Shown: piece by piece, positions 16,919 through 25,143 of the stretch
Position numbering within the stretch: position 1 is the stretch's first letter
Layout: the number at the start of each line of letters is the position of its first letter
Assembly (NCBI GenBank): GCA_963831645.1
Contig: CAWHQZ010000006.1
Span: 372,001 to 436,000, forward strand
Origin: CAWHQZ01 sp963831645
GTDB taxonomy: Bacteria > Pseudomonadota > Alphaproteobacteria > Rhizobiales > Aestuariivirgaceae
Reading direction: 5' to 3'
Length of the DNA: 64,000 nt
Translations under genes and position numbers: made by a program
Notes under the pieces: generated by a model
What the model saw: only the letters and a program-made list of their open reading frames with translations
Databases searched by the model: none
What the model was told of the DNA's origin: nothing

Positions 16919-18859
16919 CTACTTCATGCGCTCATGGAAAAATTCATAGATCGTCGTGGCCAACGGCCGACTGATGCCCTCGACCTTCTCGAGATCGGTG
17001 GCGCTCGCCCGGCTTACAGCCTTTGCCGACCCAAAGGCCAACAGCAGCGCTTTCTTGCGTCCCGGGCCTATTCCGGCGATCTCGTCCAGCGGACTGGCGC
17101 CGATCGCTTTGCTGCGCCGCGCCCGGTGGCCGCTCACCGCAAACCGATGCGCCTCGTCGCGCAGGCGCTGCACATAATACAAAACCGGGTCGCGCGGATC
17201 GAGCATGGCGGAAGGCTTGCCGGGCATGTGAATGTGCTCGCGGCCGGCGTTGCGGTCCGGGCCCTTCGCCACCCCCGCGATCGGCAACTCGCCCAATCCC
17301 AGATCCTCGAGAACCGATTTCGCGGCGGCTACCTGTCCTGCACCGCCGTCAATCAGCAACAGGTCGGGTCGACGCGGGATTTGATCGTCATCCTGCGCAC
17401 GACCTTCCGCTTCCCCCTCCTCCTTGAGCAGCCGCGAAAACCGGCGGGTCAGCATCTCGCGCATCATGCCAAGGTCATCGCCCAGTGCTCCCGCTTCGCT
17501 GCGCATGTTGAACTTCCGGTAGTGCGCCTTCATGAAACCGGTTGGTCCGGCCACGATCATGACGCCGATGGGATCGGCGCCCTGGTGATGTGAATTGTCG
17601 TAGACCTCGATCCTGCCCGGAGGCGCGTCAAGGCCGAAGAATCCGGCTACGCTTTCGAGGATCTTCTTCTGTGATTGCGTCTCCGCCATGTTCCTGGCCA
17701 ACGCCTCGCGCGCGTTGGTCTCGGCGTAGCTGACGAGGGTGTGCTTTTCGCCTCGCTGGGGAACGAGAATTTCCACTTTCCGGCCGGCCCGGATCGAAAA
17801 AGCCTCTCTCAGAAGTTCCTGCTCCGGGATCGTATGAGAGAGCAGGATGCAGGCCGGTAAAGGCTTGTCGTCGTAGAACTGGGTCAGGAAAGCCGCCAGC
17901 ACTTCGCCGCCGCCGATGGTCTTGTCGGCGCGCGGGAAATAGGCACGGTTGCCCCAGTTCTGGCCGGATCGGAAGAAGAACACCTGTACGCAGCTCTGAC
18001 CGCCCTGTTGCGCCAGCGCGAACACGTCGGCCTCGTCCACGGTTTCCGGATTGATGCCCTGCACGGAGGTCACGAAACTCAGGGCCGCGATGCGGTCCCG
18101 GTAGCGCGCCGCCTGCTCGAAATCGAGTCGACCGGAAGCCTCCTGCATCGCCCTGCCCAGCTCCTCCTTGACCGCGCGGCTCCTGCCCGCCAGGAAAGCA
18201 TTGGCCTCGCGCAGCAGCACATCGTATTCCGCCCTGTCGATTTCTCCCGTGCATGGCGCTGAGCAGCGTTTGATCTGATAGAGGAGGCATGGTCGTGTGC
18301 GGTTCTCGAACACGGCGTCGGAGCACGAGCGCAACAGAAACGCCTTCTGGAGTGCGTTGATGGTGCGATTCACCGCTCCGGCAGAGGCAAACGGACCGTA
18401 GTAGTGGCCCTTTCGCGACCGCGCGCCGCGATGCTTCACGAGTTGCGCGAACTCGTGCCCGGTTGCGAGCAGAATATAGGGAAATGATTTGTCATCGCGC
18501 AGGACGACATTGAAACGCGGCTTGAACTTCTTGATCAGGTTGGCTTCCAGCAGCAACGCCTCGGCCTCGGTCGTCGTGGTCACAAACTCCATGTTGGCGG
18601 TAAGCGCGATCATGGCTGCGATACGGTTGGTGTGGCCGCCCATGCGCACGTAGCTCTGAACCCGGTTCCTCAGACTGCGCGCCTTGCCGACATAGATGAC
18701 GTCACCCTTCTCGTCGATCATCCGGTAGACGCCCGGACGACCCGGAAGGCGCCGGACGAAATCGCCGATCACCTCGGGCCCGCGGCGCTGCTCGCGCACC
18801 GCTTCCGAAATCGCCCCCCGCTGCTTGCTGTCGGTTTCCATCATGCTCGAACTCATCAT
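16919..18859 (-). CDS. uvrC: Excinuclease ABC subunit C
   Basis: 646 residues from ATG 18859 (other in-frame ATGs at 18856 and 18844). UvrC cuts both sides of the lesion in nucleotide-excision repair. The GIY-YIG domain is present (GRPGVYRMIDEKGDVIYVGKARSLRNR), followed by a UVR motif region (RAMQEASGRLDFEQAARYRDRI), the RNase H-like endonuclease domain (EVYDNSHHQGADPIGVMIV, LLIDGGAGQ) and C-terminal helix-hairpin-helix repeats (EIAGIGPGRKKALL, VEGISRPLA). The frame is open further upstream but that part overlaps folB. Confidence 0.96.
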   Translation of the reverse strand: MMSSSMMETDSKQRGAISEAVREQRRGPEVIGDFVRRLPGRPGVYRMIDEKGDVIYVGKARSLRNRVQSYVRMGGHTNRIAAMIALTANMEFVTTTTEAEALLLEANLIKKFKPRFNVVLRDDKSFPYILLATGHEFAQLVKHRGARSRKGHYYGPFASAGAVNRTINALQKAFLLRSCSDAVFENRTRPCLLYQIKRCSAPCTGEIDRAEYDVLLREANAFLAGRSRAVKEELGRAMQEASGRLDFEQAARYRDRIAALSFVTSVQGINPETVDEADVFALAQQGGQSCVQVFFFRSGQNWGNRAYFPRADKTIGGGEVLAAFLTQFYDDKPLPACILLSHTIPEQELLREAFSIRAGRKVEILVPQRGEKHTLVSYAETNAREALARNMAETQSQKKILESVAGFFGLDAPPGRIEVYDNSHHQGADPIGVMIVAGPTGFMKAHYRKFNMRSEAGALGDDLGMMREMLTRRFSRLLKEEGEAEGRAQDDDQIPRRPDLLLIDGGAGQVAAAKSVLEDLGLGELPIAGVAKGPDRNAGREHIHMPGKPSAMLDPRDPVLYYVQRLRDEAHRFAVSGHRARRSKAIGASPLDEIAGIGPGRKKALLLAFGSAKAVSRASATDLEKVEGISRPLATTIYEFFHERMK

Positions 18860-18903
18860 ACATGGACAGCGCTTGCTCTTGCAGCCATCTCCCTTCGCAA
18901 CGC

Positions 18904-19305
18904 CTAGCGGAGGCGTTCGATCTCGACGCCGACGCTGCGGGCATTGGCGATTATGTCCGGCTTCTCGATGCGCACGCGCGCCGCCATCACGCGTTTGTCC
19001 CTGAGACATTCCCGGGCGATCAGCTCCGCCAGCGTTTCAACGAGATTTACGTGTCCTTGCGCTACGATGCGTTCGACTTTTTGCACGACGATCTCGTAGC
19101 TCACAACGTTCTTGATGTCGTCGGAGACGGGGTCATCGCCTTCCTTAACCGAAAGATCGATATTGACGATAATGAGTTGGGCATTCGTCCTTTCCTGGTC
19201 ATGGATACCCAGCCGTGCCTCGACCCTGAGGTCCCTGACGAAAACGTGGCGAAGCCGGCTCTTTCCGCTGGCCACGTGGTGAGTAATCTTGCGCGAGCTG
19301 GCCAT
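18904..19305 (-). CDS. folB: Dihydroneopterin aldolase
   Basis: 133 residues, with VFVRDLRVEARLGIHDQERTNAQLIIVNIDL at the start and a later NLVETLAELIAREC and VRIEKPDIIANARSVGVEIER, the folB pattern including the catalytic Lys region. It converts dihydroneopterin to 6-hydroxymethyl-dihydropterin and glycolaldehyde in folate synthesis. It follows a FolM-like reductase by 13 bases on the same strand and precedes uvrC. Confidence 0.92.
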   Translation of the reverse strand: MASSRKITHHVASGKSRLRHVFVRDLRVEARLGIHDQERTNAQLIIVNIDLSVKEGDDPVSDDIKNVVSYEIVVQKVERIVAQGHVNLVETLAELIARECLRDKRVMAARVRIEKPDIIANARSVGVEIERLR

Positions 19306-19318
19306 GCGATGACGGGGG

Positions 19319-20083
19319 CTACTCTCGCACCTCGAGGATGTCGGGCGTCTGCCAGGCCAGGTGCTGGCCCCCGTCCAGCACGATCATCTGCCCGGTCATG
19401 GCGGGCGCCGACAGGATATAGCGCACGGCCTCGCAAATTTCCTGCGGAGATGTCCCGCGCTCAAGCAACGTCAAACGCGACTGGTGCTCGAACTCTTCCT
19501 CGCTCATTCGCGCCGCCGCCAGAGCCGGCCCAGGTCCCACCGCGTTGACCCGGATCCTGGGTGCAAGCGCCTGGGCGAGCGTGCGGGTGACGGTCCACAG
19601 CGCGGACTTGCTGGTCGTATAGGAAAAGAAGCGCGGATTTAGCTTCCAAACCCTTTGATCGATGATGTTGACGATGTTGCCTTCCTTGTCGCCGGGCAAT
19701 TGGGCCGCGAACGCTTGTGCCAGGAAGACCGGCGCCTTGAGATTGGTATCCAGATGGCGATGCCAGCTGGCATCGCTGATGCTGCCGATCTCATCGGGTT
19801 CGAAACGGGAGGCGTTGTTGATGAGGCAAGCCAGATATCCTTTTAGTCTCGCCGCCTCGGCGACAATACGAGATAAGGTCTTGGGCTCCGAAAGATCTCC
19901 ACGGACCTGGCTCGCTTCCCCGCCGCTGCTGCGAATCCGTTGAACCAATTCGGCCGCTTCGCTGGTCGAGGTGTGATGATGCACGATCACCGGCCATCCC
20001 GAGGCCGCCAGGTCCAGTGCCATTGCCCGACCCAGTCGGCGGGCGCCGCCCGTAATGAGAACCGGACCTTTCTCCACCGGCAT
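19319..20083 (-). CDS. SDR oxidoreductase, FolM/pteridine-reductase-like
   Basis: 254 residues from ATG 20083. The cofactor loop reads TGGARRLG, i.e. TGxxxRxG, the NADPH-type loop of pteridine reductase PTR1 and FolM rather than the common TGxxxGxG. Then NNAS, and the catalytic Tyr-x-x-x-Lys in FSYTTSKSAL. The next gene is folB, which supports a role in reducing dihydropterins (dihydromonapterin or dihydrofolate); this is inference from motif plus neighbourhood. A longer reading to 20167 overlaps the cupin gene. Confidence 0.85.
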   Translation of the reverse strand: MPVEKGPVLITGGARRLGRAMALDLAASGWPVIVHHHTSTSEAAELVQRIRSSGGEASQVRGDLSEPKTLSRIVAEAARLKGYLACLINNASRFEPDEIGSISDASWHRHLDTNLKAPVFLAQAFAAQLPGDKEGNIVNIIDQRVWKLNPRFFSYTTSKSALWTVTRTLAQALAPRIRVNAVGPGPALAAARMSEEEFEHQSRLTLLERGTSPQEICEAVRYILSAPAMTGQMIVLDGGQHLAWQTPDILEVRE

Positions 20084-20112
20084 CACCCTGCCCTCGATTG
20101 CAAGTGGAAATG

Positions 20113-20475
20113 TTACTTCCGAGTCAGGATTACGTACTGCTTGCGCACCTTGCTCACCGTCTCCCATGTGCCTTTGAAGCCGGGCGGAATAATGAATCCG
20201 TCACCCGCCCTGAGCCTCCAGGTCTGGCCGGCTTCGTTGCTGAGCACGGCTTCTCCGGTAAGCAAATGACAAAACTCCCATTCGGTATAATCGATCCTGA
20301 CTTTCCCGGGGGTGCACTCCCAGGTGCCGCAGAACAGCCGATCGCCTTCGCTGGTCCATTGATTGTAGGTTACGGTTCGGTACTCGCCGGCGAGCAGCTT
20401 GTCGGGTGAAGGTACCTCAGCCTCGGGCCGGGGTGCACCCTTTCCTTCGGTTCTAAGCACGATGATTTCCTGCAT
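20113..20475 (-). CDS. Small single-domain cupin
   Basis: 120 residues with one cupin barrel (WECTPGKVRIDYTEWEFCHLLTGEAVLSNE, then RAGDGFIIPPGFKGTWE), close to the cupin_3 (DUF861) family of unknown or ureidoglycolate-like enzymes. The metal-ligand His/Glu set is only partly present. Start ATG 20475 has GAGGAGAG just upstream. Substrate unknown. Confidence 0.85.
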   Translation of the reverse strand: MQEIIVLRTEGKGAPRPEAEVPSPDKLLAGEYRTVTYNQWTSEGDRLFCGTWECTPGKVRIDYTEWEFCHLLTGEAVLSNEAGQTWRLRAGDGFIIPPGFKGTWETVSKVRKQYVILTRK

Positions 20476-20494
20476 GCGCTCTCCTCGTCACTGA

Positions 20495-21791
20495 TCATGT
20501 GGCACTGCGGGCACCATCGACGGCTCCATCTACGCCGGTCGCGTGACCCGATGGCAAGCCCGCACGAATAACATCGAGGCGCGCCAACACTGTTGTGCTT
20601 GTCGGGGAAGCCCGCGGCCAGCCACCAGTCCTCGAGCGTTCGCAGCGTTCGTCCGAGGTCAGGGCCCGGCATGATGCCTCTGGCGATCAGATCCTCGCCG
20701 CGCACCGGGAAAACCGGTTTCCTGTTGGCCACACCAAACCGATAGAGCTGCTTCCAATGCCGGTCCTCGGTTCGGGCTGTGGTGCGCGCCCAGGCCAGCC
20801 GCACGCTGTCGCTGAAGGACTGCGCTCCCAATTGGTAGTGCACCACTCTGCGTTCGCGCGGCCGCAAGCGCGGGGCAGGTGGAACTATTCCGTTCAGCGA
20901 CCTCAGGCGGGCGATTTCGGCATTGCTCAGTCTGAGTTTCTCGGCGAGCGCTTCGGCGCGGCCGGTCAGACATTCCAGCCGCAATAGGGGGTCAGGCGAC
21001 AGATAATGGGCCGCATCGATGTCAGCCATCCGTTTGAAGGCATCGAGACGCAGACTACGGCCGAGCACGACCTGCAGGATGCGCGTATCGATCATCACCT
21101 TTGCGGCGGCGGCGGCTCCAGGAGCAATCAGCAGCTTGAACAGCTCGTCGCGTACCCGCTCTGCCGAGAGCTTGTTCAGGAGCTTTCGCATGCGCGCGCA
21201 GTGCCGAACCGCCTCGGCATCAAGCACCCCTCGGCCGTAGCTGGCATGAAACCTGAAGAAGCGCAAAATTCGCAGGTGGTCCTCCAGAATTCGCCGGCGC
21301 GGCTCGCCGACAAATCGCACCTTGCGCAGCTTCAGATCTCGATATCCTCCGACGAAGTCGTGAACCCGGCCGCGGCTGTCGCAGAACAGCGCATTCATCG
21401 TGAAGTCGCGACGCAGCGCGTCTGCCCGCCAGTCGTCGGTGAATTCGACCCGCGCGCGCCTTCCGAAAGCTTCCGCGTCGATGCGAAGCGTGGTGACCTG
21501 GAATACCCGGCCCTCGACTCCGAGGGTGACCGTCCCGTGGCTGATGCCGGTCGGATGGACCGAAAATCCTTGGGCTCGCGCCAGTTCGGTTACCGCCGCC
21601 GGATCCAGCGTGGTTGCAACGTCGATGTCGTCAACCGGCATCTTGAGCAGAGCATTTCTCACCGCGCCGCCGGCCACCCGCGCTTCGCCGCTCCGGTTTA
21701 GCAATCCGAGCAACCTCTGGAGCGCTGGATCGTTCAGCCATCTCTGCTTTCGCAACGAGGCAGGCACGGCCGCCTCATGCTTCCCGGTCAT
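20495..21791 (-). pseudogene. cca: CCA tRNA nucleotidyltransferase / poly(A) polymerase family, C-terminal single-base frameshift
   Basis: From ATG 21791. The nucleotidyltransferase head is clear: ARVAGGAVRNALL, DDIDVATTLDP (DxD), FTDDWRADALRRDFTMNALF, and EDHLRILRFFRFHASYG. As read, the frame runs on to 20370 through 106 bases of the cupin gene, with a Cys/Arg-rich tail unlike the family. In the +1 frame after WWLAAGFPDKHNS it continues LARLDVIRAGLPSG and ends at TGA 20495, just before the cupin ribosome site. One extra base around 20585-20606 (the CCCC run or the AGTGTT stretch) explains this. CCA addition is essential in most bacteria, so the gene is probably intact in the cell. Confidence 0.85.
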
Positions 21792-22419
21792 GACCGTACA
21801 TCCGATCATAGAAATTCATGAGCATGCCGGCGGTTGCGCCCCAGATATAGCGGTCGCCGAACGCGATTGCGTGGAAGCGACGCTCCTCGCCGAGAAACTG
21901 CCGCGAGTGAATGGCGTGATTTCGGGGCGTCATGAGAAACCGCAGCGGCACCTCGAAGACACAAGCGACCTCGTCCGTCGCCGGGGATAGCGAGAATCCG
22001 GGCCTCACCAGGGCGACGACCGGCACAACACGAAAATTGCTACGCGTCAAATAGGCCTCGAGAAAGCCGAGCGGCTCAACGAACTTGCCGCACAGTCCGG
22101 TTTCTTCCTGCGCTTCCCGCAGCGCCGTGGCCACGACATCGGCGTCGGCATCATCGACCCGGCCGCCGGGAAAGGCAATCTGGCCGGCGTGCAGGGCCAA
22201 GTGTTCCGTGCGCTGTGTCAACAACACGGTCACCTCGGGACGCCGGACAACGATGGGAATGAGTACAGCCGCGGCGCGTATCTGCTCCCCGGCCGCTGTC
22301 CTCCCGCATTGCGAATTGAGGTCATCGTCGCCACGGTTGTGGGTCGTCGGCGCGGTGTCAAGCAGGTAGACCCTGGCGCGACGCTTCACTTCCTCTTCGT
22401 CGAAGCGTGGCTCGCTCAT
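21775..22419 (-). CDS. Nudix hydrolase (CoA pyrophosphatase-like)
   Basis: 214 residues from ATG 22419. The Nudix box is complete: GGRVDDADADVVATALREAQEETGL, the GX5EX7REUXEEXGU pattern, after the lead AAVLIPIVVRRPEVTVLLTQRTEHLALHAGQIAFPGG. This resembles the CoA-diphosphatase (YeaB/NudL) family. As given it is fused to the upstream DUF1285 frame, but that fusion comes from a one-base insertion at 22477-22478; once removed, the DUF1285 stop overlaps this ATG (ATGA). cca follows with a 17-base overlap. Confidence 0.9.
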   Translation of the reverse strand: MSEPRFDEEEVKRRARVYLLDTAPTTHNRGDDDLNSQCGRTAAGEQIRAAAVLIPIVVRRPEVTVLLTQRTEHLALHAGQIAFPGGRVDDADADVVATALREAQEETGLCGKFVEPLGFLEAYLTRSNFRVVPVVALVRPGFSLSPATDEVACVFEVPLRFLMTPRNHAIHSRQFLGEERRFHAIAFGDRYIWGATAGMLMNFYDRMYGHDREA

Positions 22420-23031
22420 CGGGCCAGACCGATGTCGCGGGCAAGCGCCATGCGCCAGAAGCTGCCCGACGACCAGAACTCCGAACCATTTTGCCCCGCC
22501 CTGCTCGACGACGGTGCCCTTTGCCACGAGCTCATAGAAGGTCGGGCGGTTGACGAGCGCTTCGAGCCGTCCGCGCACCAGGACATATGGTTTGAGCCCG
22601 CCGGTTCGCTCTTCTTTCTTGAAACGCAGCGGATGATCGCGGTCAACCGTCACTACGTCGTCCGTCTGGGTCAGGAAGCGAACGACCTGCTTTCTGCCAC
22701 GGCCTTCCACGCTCATCTGAATGACCACCAGCGGCGCATCGTCGACCACGATCCCGCATTTCTCCACCGGCGTGACCAGATGGTATTTGCCGTCCTCCTC
22801 ACGCCGGAGAATTGACGAAAACAGCTTGACCAGCGGCTTGCGGCCGATCGGGGAGTTCATGAAAAACCAGGTCCCGTCCTGGGCGATCCGCATGTCGATG
22901 TCGCCGCAAAACGGCGGGTTCCACAGGTGCACAGGAGGCAGGTCGCCTGTGTGGGCCCCGATGTCCTTGAGGCCGCGCATCGGATTGTTCACATCCCCTG
23001 ACAAGTTGGATTTGATCGGTTCGCGGGCCAT
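22416..23031 (-). pseudogene. DUF1285 family protein, single-base frameshift near the end
   Basis: About 205 residues when corrected. The body (DMRIAQDGTWFFMNSPIGRKPLVKLFSSILRREEDGKYHLVTPVEK, and VVIQMSVEG) matches DUF1285, typically a two-domain beta protein of unknown role encoded beside a Nudix hydrolase. After KWFGV the frame as read gives LVVGQLLAHG; removing one T from AGTTCT restores WSSGSFWRMALARDIGLAR and TGA at 22416. The insertion again splits a GAGTC site. Divergent from moxR. Confidence 0.85.
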
Positions 23032-23192
23032 GTGGTACTCTCGTGGTGCTTGGCTCTGGCTTTCTCAACCTCGTGTTGTCGAGTTTGGTGCCTCACTGCG
23101 GCCACGCTTTGCGGCACAGTATCCGCAGCCAATGCGGTAACTCACGTTATTCCCAAGTCCTGGTGATCGCATCAGCGAAAGGACGCTCCCAA

Positions 23193-24200
23193 GTGTCACG
23201 TATGCTGCCAATCAACGAGGCCGACAAGAAGATAGTCCAGGATCTGGAGCGAACGGGCGCCCGCCTGGCGGCGGTTCGCAACGCGATCGGCAAGGTGATA
23301 TTCGGCCAGGAGAAGGTCATCGAGCTGACCTTGACGACCATACTCGCCGGCGGCCACGCACTGCTGGTCGGCGCGCCCGGCCTTGCCAAGACGAAACTGG
23401 CTGCCTGCCTGGGCCTGGTCCTCGGGCTTTCCGAACGACGCGTCCAGTTTACGCCTGATCTGATGCCTGCCGACATTCTGGGCGCCGAAGTGCTCGAGGA
23501 GACAGACGAGCGCCGCCGCCACTTTCGCTTCGTTCAGGGACCGATTTTCTGTCAGCTTCTCATGGCCGACGAGATCAATCGCGCCAGTCCGCGTACACAG
23601 TCGGCCCTTCTGCAATCGATGCAGGAAAAGCACGTCACGGTTGCCGGCGTTCGCCACGACCTGCCGGCTCCGTTCCACGTCCTCGCCACCCAGAACCCGA
23701 TCGAGCAGGAAGGCACATATCCGCTTCCCGAGGCCCAGCTTGACCGATTTCTCATGGAAATCGATGTGCCTTATCCCAGCCTCGAAGCCGAGAGACGCAT
23801 GCTCTTTTCGACGACCGGAACGGGCGAGGATACGGCGGAAGCGGTTCTGTCCGGCAAGGAACTGATGTCGGCCCAACATCTCGTCCGCATGATTCCCGTC
23901 GGCGAGAGCGTATCCGGCGCGATCCTGACGCTGGTGAGGAGCGCCCGGCCGGGCGAAACTACCGATGATTTCATCAACAAGAACGTGGCCTGGGGCCCCT
24001 CGCCGCGGGCGAGCCAGTCCCTGATGCTCGGCGTGAAGGCTCGCGCGCTGCTCGACGGCCGCCTGTCGCCGTCGGTCGACGACGTGCTGGCACTGGCCAC
24101 GCCCGTCATGCGTCATCGCATGGCCGTTACATTCACTTCGCGCGCCGAGGGCACGACGCTCGACGACGTCATCGAGCGTGTCACGAAACCCCTCCGCTAG
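23193..24200 (+). CDS. moxR: MoxR-family AAA+ ATPase
   Basis: 335 residues from GTG 23193 (AAAGGA nine bases upstream; ATG 23202 is an alternative). Walker A reads GAPGLAKT, the MoxR-specific form, Walker B LLMADEINRASPRTQSALLQSMQE, sensor 1 VLATQNPIEQEGTYPLPEAQLDRFL. MoxR ATPases act as chaperones together with VWA proteins. It heads a plus-strand operon with DUF58 and two large membrane proteins, the usual alphaproteobacterial stress/envelope set. Confidence 0.94.
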   Translation: MSRMLPINEADKKIVQDLERTGARLAAVRNAIGKVIFGQEKVIELTLTTILAGGHALLVGAPGLAKTKLAACLGLVLGLSERRVQFTPDLMPADILGAEVLEETDERRRHFRFVQGPIFCQLLMADEINRASPRTQSALLQSMQEKHVTVAGVRHDLPAPFHVLATQNPIEQEGTYPLPEAQLDRFLMEIDVPYPSLEAERRMLFSTTGTGEDTAEAVLSGKELMSAQHLVRMIPVGESVSGAILTLVRSARPGETTDDFINKNVAWGPSPRASQSLMLGVKARALLDGRLSPSVDDVLALATPVMRHRMAVTFTSRAEGTTLDDVIERVTKPLR

Positions 24201-24208
24201 CGTTGACC

Positions 24209-25143
24209 ATGGCCGCCGTTCGCAAGAGCTCGAAAACGGCACTCTCGCCGTCGCTTCGATTGCGCGGCCAGGCGGACCAGCTGTCCGCGGCGGTGCCGGC
24301 ACTGCTCATCGCCGCCCAACGCATTGCCCAGACCGTCATCTACGGCTCCCACGGCCGGCGCACGGCGGGAGCGGGCGACGACTTCTGGCAGTACCGTCTC
24401 TATACCAGCGGCGATCCCGTGAATCGCATCGATTGGCGAAAATCCGCACGCTCCCACAAGGTGCTCGTACGCGAGAACGAATGGTCGGCCGTCAACACGC
24501 TGTGGCTGTTTGCCGACGCCGGACCCGGCATGTCGTTCAGGTCCCACCTTGCAGCGGTCACCAAGAGTGACCGTGCCATGCTGGTCGCCATGACCCTCGC
24601 CGTGCTTGCCCAACATGGCGGCGAGCGCACCGGCCTCATCGGCGCCCCCTTTGCGGCGGGTCACACTGGCGCAACCCTCACTCGCATCGCCTCGAAGTTC
24701 TTGCAGCGGGGGAAGCTGCAACGATACCGGCCAACCTGAAGTTGAGCCGCTTTTCCACAGCCGTTCTGGTCAGCGATTTCCTCGAGCCCGTGAGCCTGCT
24801 CGCCGCGAAGCTGACGCCGATTTCAAGCCAGGTCCAGACCGGTCACTTGGTGCAGATCGCCGACCCGGCAGAGGAGTCGTTTCCCTACCGCGGTCGCATC
24901 GAGTTTGCAGACATGGGAGGCGCCGATCGCATCGTCTTCGGGCGCGTGGAGACACTTCGCGAGGACTATCAGCTGACCTACCACCGCCACCGGGAAGCCG
25001 TGAAGGACCTGGCGCGCCGGATCGGCTGGACCTTTACCGTGCACCACACCGACCAGCCGCCGCACCGGTTGCTGTTGGCGCTGCACACTCTGATTTCGCA
25101 GGATCGGCGCCGCATCGGGTCGCCTAAAGCGGCCGTGGCATGA
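24209..25143 (+). pseudogene. DUF58 domain protein, single-base frameshift
   Basis: About 311 residues when corrected. The DUF58 signature is GDDFWQYRLYTSGDPVNRIDWRKSAR, with FADAGPGMSFRS as the VWA-like strand. The first frame stops at 24739 after RGKLQRYRPT, while the second continues LSRFSTAVLVSDFLEPV to 25143. A missing G in the G5 run at 24708-24712 joins them (QRGEAATIPANLKLSRFS). The stop overlaps the next ATG (ATGA at 25140). DUF58 proteins partner MoxR ATPases. Confidence 0.87.

Noticed and set aside
18860..19009. Extended UvrC N-terminus
   Set aside because: It overlaps folB and is not UvrC-like; the cluster of Met codons at 18859-18844 holds the start.
20370..20494. Zinc-finger-like Cys tail on the CCA enzyme
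   Set aside because: Explained by the single-base frameshift; it overlaps the cupin gene on the same strand.
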